Positions 1 to 8,784 of a DNA stretch of 64,000 nucleotides are shown piece by piece; the first letter of the stretch is position 1, and the number at the start of each line of letters is the position of its first letter. The stretch comes from Azorinus chamasolen (taxonomy: Eukaryota > Mollusca > Bivalvia > Cardiida > Solecurtidae), in contig OY755244.1 in NCBI GenBank assembly GCA_963576725.1, forward strand, positions 36,530,109 to 36,594,108. The letters are read 5' to 3'. Both the position numbers and the translations under genes were made by a program. The notes under the pieces are model-generated. The model searched no databases and was not told the DNA's origin. It saw nothing but the letters and a program-made list of their open reading frames with translations.

Positions 1-170
1 AGTTTCAATCCAATGGCATGAGCCATATAGGAGTTATCGTCTGGACAAAACAAAGCACCGCAAGCAGGTGCGAACGCTCGTCTGTAAGCATTGTCAAGAT
101 GAACATGCATACCAAAAATGAAGGTTATAAATGAAAAATTGAAGAAGTTATGGTCAACGTTAAGATTTCG
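1..170 (+). repeat. Edge fragment of HEL-type tandem core
   Basis: The first 60 bases match the end of the ~155-bp core unit seen at 8.9-10.0 kb (an ATGAAGTTTCAATCCAATGG-like phrase followed by GAGTTATCGTC.GGACAAAA). The next 110 bases read like the degraded tail of the same kind of element. It is cut by the window edge. Confidence 0.55.
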
Positions 171-186
171 GACAACGACGACAACG

Positions 187-374
187 CCATCCCCTCATAT
201 TGACGCCTTTTAATGCCTCTGTAAAAATCATTTCTGAAACCTTTGCTCTATTTATCGCCATGGTTTCAAAAATACACAATTCTAAAATGTTCCTTTTCTC
301 TAGTAAATGCTCCTTTTCGGAAGATTTATTCAAAGAGGATGGGTCTAAAAATAGCCTCTGAGGGAATGGGTTAA
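187..374 (+). mobile_element. TTAA-A MITE, one hairpin arm lost
   Basis: The outer sequences of TTAA-A are present (CCCCTCATATTGACGCC on the left, GAGGGAATGGGTTAA on the right). Only the right hairpin arm (TGCTCTATTTATC..CAATGG-like) remains; the left arm and apex are deleted. Confidence 0.7.
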
Positions 375-387
375 GATGAACGAGTCT

Positions 388-514
388 TTAACCCTTTCCC
401 TGTTCTATTATTTATTCTAAATTTCAATACCTGCTGAATATTCATGGCCATCTGATCTAGAGCTACTCTGTTTGCAAATGCTTGAAAAGGTGTTTATATG
501 AGGGAAAGGGTTAA
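388..514 (-). mobile_element. TTAA-B MITE, deletion derivative
   Basis: It begins TTAACCCTTTCCCTGTTC and ends ATGAGGGAAAGGGTTAA, the two ends of subfamily B2 (the one with the TTTCAATACCT.CTGAATATTCATG flank). The middle is reduced to ~125 bp and most of the hairpin is gone. Confidence 0.7.
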
Positions 515-690
515 GCCTATCTCTCATGTAAATGCTCCGGGTCTGCTCTGTTTGCTCATAGGATGATATAAATGTGATTCCATTGTTTTAATTTGTCAAA
601 GCAAAAAAAAATTCCGTTGAAAATGTTACATTATAAATATTCATGGATTCATTATTAAATTTCTAATATGGATATTGAACAGGGAAAGGG
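515..690 (+). mobile_element. TTAA-B MITE, left part lost
   Basis: It starts in the right hairpin arm (GGGTCTGCTCTGTTTGC) and runs through the B2 flank to AACAGGGAAAGGG. The left end and left arm are missing. Confidence 0.6.
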
Positions 691-876
691 TCGTCTGTAA
701 CAATTGTCGTCTGCTGCAATTCTGGAAAATAAAAGTCTCTCATTTCTTTGCAAAAAATATGGTCAGAGTGTCAAACAGTTTGGATCCTTATGAGACGCCG
801 CATTATGCGTCGTCTCATCTGGATCCAAACTGTTTGCATAGGTAATCACAGTTTCGCCGCTAGCGTGCAAAGAGTT
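691..876 (+). mobile_element. TTAA-E MITE
   Basis: TTAA-E is recognised by the CAAACAGTTTGGATCC hairpin (here 773-838) plus a flank with two GTCGTCTGC phrases. Better-bounded copies end AGCTTGCAAAGGGTTAA. This copy ends GTGCAAAGAGTTAA. The arms carry GGATCCTTATGAGA and TCTCATCTGGATCC, so the stem mismatch found in other families is present. Confidence 0.65.
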
Positions 877-966
877 AAATTAGACTGATATAGAAGCATA
901 TAGTGAAGATACTGATCAATCAGCTCCTTCAGGAGCCATTTGATCTTGGTCTGCATGATTTGCCTA
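870..966 (+). mobile_element. TTAA-B hairpin remnant
   Basis: A weakened copy of the B hairpin (AGATACTGATCAATCAGCTCC / GGAGCCATTTGATCTTGGTCT) abuts the next element at a TTAA. Confidence 0.5.
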
Positions 967-1196
967 TTAACTCATTACCTCATAGGCTATTTTTAGATCC
1001 AATCACTTTGAATAAATCTACCGAAAAGGAGCATTAACTAGAGAAAAGGAAAAATTAAGAATTTTGTAGTATGAAACCATTGTGATAAATAGAGCATTTG
1101 CTCCTATAGGAGCAAATGCTCTATTTATCACATTGGTTTCAACAGGTGACTTTTGCAGAGGCGTCAATAGGCATCAATATAAAGGGAATGGGTTAA
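967..1196 (-). mobile_element. TTAA-A MITE, full length
   Basis: A 230-bp copy between TTAA sites, with ends CTCATTACCTCATAGGC and AAAGGGAATGGG. The internal palindrome at 1074-1141 has arms of ~33 bp (GAAACCATTGTGATAAATAG inward) around the apex GCTCCTATAGGAGC. TTAA target duplication plus ends in CCC/GGG is the piggyBac pattern, so this is probably a piggyBac-type MITE. No transposase is encoded. Confidence 0.8.
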
Positions 1197-1396
1197 GTCA
1201 GTCTATCGTAATACTTTGAGTATATTAGGTAGTTCTTTATTTTTAGCTAAAGCGTATCTTGGTGTTTTTTTTATAGAATTTGGCGGACACATATATGTAA
1301 AACAACTATCACAGATTTCCATTTACACAAACAGTATCTAAAGCTCCGTAATATTGAAGAAATTCCTCTGAATTTCAGTAAATTACTGTTGTACTT

Positions 1397-1630
1397 TAAG
1401 CCATTCCCTAATAGGCTATTTTTAGATCTAACCTCTTTGAATAAATCTACCTAAACGGAGAATTCACAAGAGAAAAGGAAAAGTTAAGAATTGTATAGTT
1501 GAAACCATTGTGATAAATAGAGCATCTTTGAGACGATTCTATAGAGTGGCCACAGTATAGGGTTTGGTGGAGAAATAAAGGAGCAATTCTTGAAAATGTT
1601 TCAATTTACGCATCTTATCTGGACCTCAGT
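1397..1630 (-). mobile_element. Chimera: half TTAA-A joined to half FB-2
   Basis: Bases 1397-1533 are the flank and outer hairpin arm of TTAA-A (ending GATAAATAGAGCAT). From ~1534 the sequence is the right arm and right flank of FB-2 (GAGACGATTCTATAGAGTGG, then AGGGTTTGGTGGAGAAATAA and a terminus TCTGGACCTC). The two half-hairpins are joined close to what would be each apex. Confidence 0.65.
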
Positions 1631-1796
1631 TAAATAGCATGTTATGTCTAGTTTGAAATCAAAGCAGACTACACTTTCAGAAGACAACAATTTGTAGCAT
1701 TATATAAGGTTAAAAAAAATTCAAAACAGATTTGTTTTTGAAGTGAAACAAAGATAACATTTTAATGAGATTAAGGCTTATTAAGTTAGCCTCCTG

Positions 1797-1995
1797 CACT
1801 CTGAACAAATGTCGTCTGCAAATAATGTTGTCTGCTGCATTCTAAAAATATATTTTTTCTTCTATTTCTTCTCTAAACAGTGTCTGCGTGTCAAACAGTT
1901 TGGATCCTGATGAGATGCTTAGTTACTCTGTCTCTCATCTGGATCAAAACTGTTTGTAAAAGTAATAACAAAACCACCAGTGGAGTGCTGAAAGT
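1797..1995 (+). mobile_element. TTAA-E MITE
   Basis: The GTCGTCTGCAAATAATG and GTCTGCTGCATTCT flank is followed by the hairpin 1895-1953 (CAAACAGTTTGGATCCTGAT and CATCTGGATCAAAACTGTTTG) and a degraded end (GCTGAAAGTTAA). Confidence 0.65.
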
Positions 1996-2144
1996 TAAAT
2001 TCAGCCAATTCCATCCAATCAGACAAATCCCCTTTCCTCCGCTGTCTCTTTATTTCGTTGCGATTCCCAGTACTGTGATTTCAAACCCAGACGTATATAC
2101 TTTTGAAAAACTTATAGCTTCGACAATGAGTGCTACAGTCATCT

Positions 2145-2290
2145 ATTACGTCGGTGTAATAACCCTTTATCCGATAGACATTCCTTTTCAAGCCTTTGCA
2201 AACAGAGCAGATCCAGATCAGACGGCTCTTATAGGAGCTAGCACTCCGATCAGGATTGCTGTATTTGCATGTGAAATTAGAGGTTCTGAC
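2145..2290 (+). mobile_element. TTAA-B MITE fragment
   Basis: It starts TAACCCTTTATC and contains GCAAACAGAGCAGATCCAGA and GGCTCTTATAGGAGC. The right arm is scrambled and the rest is absent. Confidence 0.55.
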
Positions 2291-2334
2291 ATGGTAAAAA
2301 TTCCTGTGTTCATAATACCTTCATAAAAGTTCAC

Positions 2335-2573
2335 TTAACTCTTTCCTCCATAAATACGCCTTTCTACGCCTCTAGATCTGTAAAAGTCACCTGTTGAAAC
2401 CATTGTGATAAAAAGAGCATTTGCTCCTATAGGAGCAAATGCCGAGACTATTTATCACAATGGTTTCAAACCACAAAATTCTAAAAATTTCCTTTTCTCT
2501 AGTTAATGCTCCTTTTCGGTAGATTTATTCATAGAGGTTTGATCTAAAAATAGCCTATGAGGTAATGGGTTAA
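2335..2573 (+). mobile_element. TTAA-A MITE, full length
   Basis: TTAACTCTTTCCTCCATAAA begins it and TATGAGGTAATGGGTTAA ends it. The hairpin at 2396-2470 has apex GCTCCTATAGGAGC; the right arm carries a short insertion (GCCGAGAC). Confidence 0.8.
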
Positions 2574-2737
2574 TTGATATTCATACAGTCGCTATTTGAA
2601 TATCCATGAAGGAGAGCAAGTACGTACACAAATAGCTCTTATCTACAGCAGACATGGAAACGATTTCTTCTCTTTCACAACAGCCATAGAGGGCCCTTAC
2701 TGCATGGCATTAATCTTTCCACATGCAGTCACTGCTG

Positions 2738-2912
2738 CCTGAAAAATTGTCGTCTGCTACACTTCTCAAAGTTATTTTTCTTACATTTCTCTTGAAAGTA
2801 AAATCGTACTGTTGTGCAAACAGTTCCAATTTTTATGATCAGTGTTTCATCTGGAACCAAACTGTTTGCTTATGTTATAAGGAATATGTCGGTAGCTTGC
2901 AAAGGGATAAAT
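2738..2912 (+). mobile_element. TTAA-E MITE
   Basis: An ATTGTCGTCTGCTACA flank, then a shortened hairpin (CAAACAGTTCCAATTTTTAT / CATCTGGAACCAAACTGTTTG), then TAGCTTGCAAAGGGATAA, a near-intact family end. Confidence 0.6.
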
Positions 2913-3282
2913 AAATGTGAGCAGAATGAATAATTTACCAGAGTTTCCAATGCAGTCCATTGTCATTAATCTTACTTTATAGACTAAGCCTTTTTACTTA
3001 TTTATTTACGGGTTTTTTGCTCTGATTATAGAACACAATACATGGAATTTGCGGAAGGGACTCAGTCAAATTCCCACAAAATTCTATTCAGGGTCCGGTC
3101 CATACACAGTAACATTTTGTTTTCATGCTTTCCCGGTTGACTCATATAAGAAATAACAAGCAAATTCAAAGAGTTGATATCCCCTGCCAAAGGTATTAAC
3201 TAATAAAACAGCAAACAATTAAAAGGGGCAAAGGGGGGGGGGGGTAGATGGGGGGGGGGGGATTCTTTAGATAATCAATTTA
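2913..3282. other. No gene; guanine tracts at 3231-3262
   Basis: I see no coding frame or known repeat up to ~3220. Two runs of 12-14 G separated by TAGAT follow at 3231-3262 and could form a G-quadruplex on the plus strand. Confidence 0.5.
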
Positions 3283-3443
3283 AAACAAGAGGGCTATGAT
3301 AGCCCTGGATCGCTCAACCAAGTTTTACCTGCCTTTGATGCATACCAAAACATTAAATAGATATTTTGACCAACTTTATGAATATTGGGCCAAATTACTG
3401 CTTTCTACGGCAATCTTTAATAATAGTGTATATGTTTTGATAC
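3283..3443 (+). repeat. Start of a dispersed repeat (AACAAGAGGGC type)
   Basis: It opens AACAAGAGGGCTATGATAGC with a small palindrome (GGGCTATGATAGCCC), followed by GATCGCTCAACC. This opening resembles the 5' ends of the HEL elements further on. No 3' end is recognisable. Confidence 0.45.
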
Positions 3444-4668
3444 TGAACTAGAATTGTTTTTGATACAAAAACTGATGTCTGCCCCAGCGCATGGTCAAAA
3501 TTTTCCAAAGTGCCATAACTCTGCAAGAAATCTTCAAACCGGAAAAGGAATAAAACTATGCACAACTAGGCATGGTGCTGATCACAATCCTATGAAGTTT
3601 CATGAAAATCCGATAAAAGATTTTTTGGAAACCCCACGGACAAAATTTTCAGTGTAGAAATTTCAAAGTCCCATAACTCTGCAGAAATTCATCAAACCGG
3701 AACAGGAATAAGATATGCACAACTAGACATAATGCTAATCAATCCTGTGAAATTTAATGAATATCCAATTAAAGGTTTTGGAGAAACCTTAATGACAAAA
3801 TTTCCATGTAAAAATTTAAATATGGGGTAAATTAACAACCAATATGTTTTTTATTTTACTGCATACATGTTTCGATTTACATTTTTTTTACATGTAAAAA
3901 TTTCAAAGTCCCATAACTCTGCAGAAAATGGGAGGCAATAACTCCAATATTACTGAAGCCAGGGTTATGAAACTTATGCATAACACTTCCTTCAATCATG
4001 CTCTATCCATACATGAAATGTCATATCAATAAGCATCAGTAGAGCAGGAGTTACTGATCGATAAAAAAACATGTAACAGAGGGCAATAACTCCAAAGTAT
4101 TGAAGCCAGAGTTATGGCCCTTATACATGACACTTCTTCTCATCATGCTCTGTCAATGTATGAAGTTTCAATCAAATGGCATTAGCCATGTAGGAGTTAT
4201 TGTCGGGACCAAAAAGTATGAATAATTGACCTTGAATTGTGACCATGACCTTGAATTGTGACCTTGACCTTTGACCTACGTGCCTGAATCCTGCTGTCTG
4301 CTCCTCGGCTTGTTAAGGAGAACATTTGTGCCACAGCATTTTGGAATCCTTCCAAGGGTTATACAGATGTGGGTCAGACATTTGACCTTGAATTGTGACC
4401 TTGACCTTTGAAGAATGTGCCTGAATCATACTGTCTGCACATCGCCTTGTTATGGAGAATATTTGTGCCACAGCATTTTGAAATCCTTCCAAGGAATTAA
4501 GAGATATGGAGCGGACACAAAGGGTGTGGCTAAAATCATTTGAACTTGAATTGTGACCCACATGCCTGAATCGAACACTATGCACATTATCTTGTTGAGT
4601 CAAACAGCTCGACCAAAAACAGTATGTCTCCCCATTATAAATGGGGGAGACATATTATGACCCACAGC
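3444..4668 (+). mobile_element. HEL-1, Helentron-like tandem-core element
   Basis: The 5' end has a short palindrome (GTTTTTGATACAAAAAC) followed by TGATGTCTGCCCC. The 3' end is a hairpin (4622-4657, TATGTCTCCCC / GGGGGAGACATA) whose arm repeats that subterminal sequence. Between them are three different cores, each in about two tandem copies: ~165 bp (3500-3830), ~150 bp (3930-4230) and ~145 bp (4231-4600). This layout matches non-autonomous Helentron/pearl/CvA elements. No Rep/helicase is present. Confidence 0.55.
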
Positions 4669-4695
4669 AAGGGGAAAATGTGCCTTATTGTATTA

Positions 4696-5060
4696 CAAAC
4701 AAGATGTGTTTGTGAAACACTATGCCCCCTCAAATATTTGACCACTGACCTTGACCTCTGACCTTGACCTTGACATGTCACCCCTCAAAATGTGCAGCCT
4801 CATGAGATACACAAGCATGCCAAATATCAAGTCTCTATCTCTACTGGTCAAAAAGTTATGGCCAATGTTAAAGTCGGTGATTTGACCCATATATTTGACC
4901 TCTGACCTTGAAGGATGACCTTGACCTTGACACGTCACCCCTCAAAATGTGCGGCTTCATGAGATACATATGTATGCCAAATATCAAGTCTCTATCTATA
5001 CTGGCTCAAAAGTTATGACCAATGTTAAAGTTGCTGACAAACAAACAGACAAACAGACAA

Positions 5061-5096
<36 letters not shown>

Positions 5097-5140
5097 GGCA
5101 AAAACAATATGCCCCCCGACTATCGTCTATGGGGGCATAA
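4696..5140 (+). mobile_element. HEL-2, Helentron-like element with ACAG microsatellite
   Basis: The 5' end AACAAGATGTGTTTGTGAAA forms a small palindrome and leads into TATGCCCCC. Two ~175-bp core units follow, each with GACCTTGACC and TATGCCAAATATCAAGTCTC. Then comes an (ACAGACAA/ACAG)n run at 5037-5097 and a 3' hairpin TATGCCCCCC..GGGGGCATA at 5109-5139. The subterminal 5' TATGCCCCC equals one arm of the 3' hairpin. Confidence 0.6.
5037..5097. repeat. ACAGACAA / ACAG microsatellite
   Basis: Simple repeat that is an integral part of HEL-2. Apparent reading frames through it are repeat artefacts. Confidence 0.9.
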
Positions 5141-5309
5141 AAAGTATAGACCTAGACCGGCTGCTGCATCTCCACTGCGGCATATGATCCAGTCTACTAC
5201 TTTTTGCATTAGTTGTAGTTTGTATACAGTTTATTCTGATATAGTGAATCATTACAGTGATATCTGAATTGGATGTTGCATTGGTGATGAGGTAACTGAT
5301 CTGTTTCTG

Positions 5310-5652
5310 AACTATTTTGTGTATCAAAGGGGAATAACTCCTAAAAGCCACACACCATCTGAAAAAGTAATACATGGGAATGATGCCAAGGTGATAGAAA
5401 ATATTCATGTTGAGTTTCATTGAATTCTGTCAATTCATTACAGAGATATGGCATTGGACGGAAAAAAATATATGACTTTTGCGTATCAAAGGGCAATAAC
5501 TCCTAAATGCCGCAAGTGATCTATAAAAGTAATACAATAGGAACAATGCCCCAGTGATAACAAATGCTCATGATGAATTTCATTGAATTCTGTCAATCCA
5601 TTACACAGATATGACATCGGATAAAAAAAAAGATTTTTGTGTATCAAAGGAC
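5310..5652 (+). repeat. Tandem ~165-bp core, left part of HEL-3 host
   Basis: Two units that start near TATCAAAGGG(G)AATAACTCC at 5322 and 5486 and contain GAGTTTCATTGAATTCTGTC. A third unit is split by HEL-4 at 5652 and resumes at 6707. Confidence 0.65.
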
Positions 5653-6706
5653 AAAAAACAAGGGCATGTTGTATTGCTATGCAAGACATGAGTCCCCCAC
5701 CGGACTGAAAAAAACCTCCACACTCCCCACCCCACCCACCCATGGTGTGGTTGACCATGGTATATATACATGACCATCTGAATGGTATTAGTACCTACTT
5801 TCATACATTGAATCAGTAAATAAAAAGTTATTGTCCCGACAAGAAAATATGAAAAAGGGGAGTAACTCCAAAAATATTGATGCTAGAGTTATTGCCCTTG
5901 TGCATGACACTACATCTCATCACGCTTGTTCCATATGAGAAGTTTCAAATCAATTGAACCAGTACATAAAGAGTTACTAACTGGACAAGAAAATATGAAA
6001 AGGGGAATAACTCCAACAATATAGATGCTAGAGTTATGGCCCTTGTGCATGACACTATCCCTCATCATGCGTGTTCCATATGTGAAGTTTCAAATCAATT
6101 GAACCAGTAGAGAAAGAGTTATTGTCCGGACAAAAAAATATGAAAAAGGGGAATAACTCCAAAAATATTGATGCTATAATTATGGCCCTTGTGCATGACA
6201 CTACTCCTGATCATGCTTCTTCAATGTGTGAAGTTATAATGAATTTGGCCTAACTTTGTAGGAGATATTGCCCGGACACGAAGTGTGACAGACGGACTGA
6301 CAAGAAAATATGAAAAAGGGGAATAACTCCAAAAATATTGATGCTAGAGTTATGGCCCTTGTGTATGACACTACCCCTCATCATGATTGTTCCATATGTG
6401 AAGTTTCAAATCAATTGAACCAATAGATAAAGAGTTATTGTCCGGACAAAAAAATATGTAAAAGGGGAATAACTCCAAAAATATTGATGCTAGAGTTATG
6501 ACCCTTGTGCATGACACTAGCCCTCATCATGCTTCTTCAATGTGTGAAGTTATAATTAATTTGGCTTAACTTTGTAGGAGATATGGCCCGGACAAGAAGC
6601 GTGACAGACGGACGGACAGACGGACGGACAGACGGACGGACAGACAGACGGACAGACGGAATCGAGCAAACCTATAGTCCCCCAACCGGTAACCGGTGGG
6701 GGACTA
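5653..6706 (+). mobile_element. HEL-4, Helentron-like element nested in HEL-3
   Basis: The 5' end AAACAAGGGCATGTTG is followed by a subterminal GAGTCCCCCACCGG. The 3' end is the hairpin AGTCCCCCAACCGGT / ACCGGTGGGGGACT at 6675-6705. About five core units of ~150 bp (phrase GGGGAATAACTCCAAAAATA) lie between, with an ACGG/ACAG run at 6602-6660. The host repeat is continuous on either side (TATCAAAGGACA then ATAACTCC), which fixes both borders to within 1-2 bp. Confidence 0.65.
6602..6660. repeat. ACGG/ACAG microsatellite
   Basis: Degenerate tetranucleotide run just before the 3' hairpin of HEL-4. Confidence 0.9.
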
Positions 6707-6885
6707 ATAACTCCTAAATGTCGCAAGCCAGCTGAAAAAGTATACATGGGAACGATGCCCCAGTGATAACAAATATTCATGTTGAGTTTCATTGAGTTCT
6801 GTCAATCCGTTACATGTGGCATCGGATGGAAAAAAATGTGTGATTTTTGTGTATCAAAGGGCAATAACTCCTAAATGCTGCAAAG
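6707..6885 (+). repeat. Tandem core, right part of HEL-3 host
   Basis: Resumes the host unit after HEL-4 with ATAACTCCTAAATG and the GAGTTTCATTGAGTTCTGTC phrase, then stops next to an FB-2 fragment. Confidence 0.6.
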
Positions 6886-6956
6886 TTTGATGGAGAAATG
6901 ACAATTTCAGTATTTGAGTATGCACCGTTATTTGTAGTTCTGTTACTAGTAACATA
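6886..6956 (-). mobile_element. FB-2 flank fragment
   Basis: TTTGATGGAGAAATGACAAT..TATTTGAGTATGCACC matches the right flank of the FB-2 copy at 19,312. Confidence 0.5.
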
Positions 6957-7206
6957 TTAACCCTTCGCTTGCTAATCGCGTCAATATACCTACCTGTAAA
7001 AAGTGAAGACCCAGATGAGACAGCTCCTGCAGGAGCTGTCTCATCAGGGTCTGCACTATTTACAAGTTGATTGTGCAACCAGTGCACTCCACAGCAGTGA
7101 TTGCACTGCGAAATACTTGTACACAGTGAAGATATATGTAATTATACAACAGGGCATGGGTAAAGAAGGAGAAATGTATTTTAAAATTCAGCAAGAGAAG
7201 GGTTAA
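6957..7206 (+). mobile_element. TTAA-C MITE, full length
   Basis: A 250-bp element with ends CCCTTCGCTTGCT and AGCAAGAGAAGGG between TTAA sites. The hairpin at 6995-7067 (GTGAAGACCCAGATGAGACA / TGTCTCATCAGGGTCTGCAC) has apex GCTCCTGCAGGAGC. The arms differ at CCCAGAT versus CCCTGAT. The flank has GTGATTGCACTGCGAAATAC and an A/T-rich tail. Confidence 0.8.
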
Positions 7207-7394
7207 AGGTTATTTGTCTGTAAATAATGCATTTTTTTTTAAAAGCTGCGACACTGTTTGGAAGATTTATAAAGATTTCCCTGAATAATTGATATCCTAA
7301 AACGTATTTGGGAATCAATAATAATGGTTTGCATCGCCACTAATAAAAATTTCTTTGTTCTAGAACATAATATTGAGAAATCGCAAGCATATAT

Positions 7395-7469
7395 CGAGGG
7401 CTTGGTGCAAAACTATTGTAACTCCCTCACTTTGTGAAGGAGTTACAATAGTTTTGCACCAAACCCTCG
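7395..7469. mobile_element. FB-1 fold-back element with ATAT target duplication
   Basis: A 75-bp near-perfect palindrome with ends CGAGGGCTTGGTGCAAAACT / AGTTTTGCACCAAACCCTCG. It is flanked by ATAT on both sides (7391-7394, 7470-7473). The inner arm is AACTCCTTCAC. No coding capacity; superfamily unknown. Confidence 0.75.
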
Positions 7470-7717
7470 ATATGGAACCAAGCTGAACACCTCGGGGTAC
7501 CAAGTAGAACGCCACTGAGTAGTAATGATTGATACGGCACATACATAAATTTTGTCTAAAACACAGGCGAATAACTTGGCAGATATCGATAATTTAACAT
7601 TAAACTTTTGCAATTTATTTCCACACCCTACTGTTTTTTGCTAAACAAACTACAATATTTTATTCCATTTTACAGACTTTCTGACAAAAGGTGTCATTTA
7701 CAGACTGCAAATTGCAG

Positions 7718-7915
7718 TTAACCCTTCCAGTGCCAGAAACGAGATATTTGCGTCCTTTGCAAACACTGTGTAGAACCAGATGAGAGATTTCCAAGAGGAG
7801 CTTTGAATTGTTTGTCATGTTACACTTTCCATTTAAAAAAAAAATCTCTAATTACTCACAGTAAGCTTGACCTGTTTGAATTTTGGAATAGTTATTTTGA
7901 AACTTCACGGATGAA
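7718..7915 (+). mobile_element. TTAA-D MITE, degraded
   Basis: Starts TTAACCCTTCCAGTGCC, has a damaged hairpin (CAGATGAGAGATTTCC / GGAGCTTTGAATTG), then the family flank TTGACCTGTTTGAATTTTGG. The right end is lost. Confidence 0.6.
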
Positions 7916-8001
7916 AGTAACAACTTTTTATTCAAAACCTGCTTGATTTGTTGTTTAGGACAGACTTTCATGTGAAATTGTGGCTGATACAATGTTGAGT
8001 A

Positions 8002-8229
8002 ACCATAACTCTATATAAATATGCCTTTCTATGCCTTTGCAAGCAGAGTAGACCAAGATCAGATGGCTCCTGTAGGAGCCATCTGATCAGGGTCTACTCT
8101 GTTTGCTTATGATATAATATAGATTTCTATGGTTTCTGCCATGGCCAAACATTTGTGCGCAATTTATCTAAGTAATATTCATGATATCATTATTTCTTAC
8201 ATGAATATTCATGGAGTAATTTAGGTTTA
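8002..8229 (+). mobile_element. TTAA-B MITE
   Basis: Hairpin 8036-8105 (CAAGATCAGATGGCTCC / GGAGCCATCTGATCAGGG, apex GCTCCTGTAGGAGC) followed by the B1 flank with CATGAATATTCATGGAGTAA. Confidence 0.7.
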
Positions 8230-8470
8230 ACTCTTTACCTCATAAATATTCATGTAAGAAACAATGACATCATGAATATGTATCAGCTGAATTTTTAAAA
8301 ATTGCAAATAAACACAGAAATGAATGGCCATGCAGGGCAGAAACTGTATACAATCAGATCAGCAAACAGAGTAGACCCTAATCAGATGACACCCACAGGA
8401 GCCATCTTATCTCAGTCTGTTGACTGTTTGCAATGTCATGAAAAAGGGTTTCTACCGTGTAAAGGGTTAA
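8230..8470 (-). mobile_element. TTAA-B MITE
   Basis: TTAACTCTTTACCTCATAAA, inverted B1 flank, hairpin near 8351-8440 with a decayed right arm, end GTAAAGGGTTAA. Its terminal TTAA is shared with the next element. Confidence 0.7.
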
Positions 8471-8554
8471 CCCGTTACACCATAAATACACCTTGCTATA
8501 CCATTGCAAACAGAGAAGACCCAGATCAGACCAGGATCTGCTCTGTTTGCTTAA
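8467..8554 (+). mobile_element. TTAA-B MITE cut after hairpin
   Basis: TTAACCCGTTACACC, the left arm AGACCCAGATCAGACC and the right arm GGATCTGCTCTGTTTGC. The apex is deleted, and the TTAA-A copy that follows replaces the rest. Confidence 0.6.
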
Positions 8555-8784
8555 CCCTTTCCTCCATGGGCTATTTTTAGACCCAACCTCTTTGAATGAA
8601 TCTACCCAAAAGGAGCATTTACTAGAGAAAAGTAAAATTTTAGAATTTTGTAGTTTGAAACCATTGTGATAAATAGAGCATTTGCTCCTATAGGAGCAAA
8701 TGCTCTATTTATCACAATGGTTTCAAGAAGTGGTTATTACAGAGGCGTATACTAAGAAAGTCGTATATATGGAGGAAAGGGTTA
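8551..8784 (-). mobile_element. TTAA-A MITE, full length
   Basis: TTAACCCTTTCCTCCATGGG to GGAGGAAAGGGTTA. Palindrome 8656-8730, apex GCTCCTATAGGAGC, arms perfect over more than 30 bp. Confidence 0.8.

Noticed and set aside
1074..1141. Palindromes as bacterial-style terminators or CRISPR repeats
   Set aside because: They are MITE cores, dispersed with TTAA or TA duplications; there are no regular spacers or cas genes, and the DNA is eukaryotic.
1880..2326. 148-codon frame
   Set aside because: It runs through a TTAA-E hairpin and a TTAA-B hairpin; the residues are translated MITE arms.
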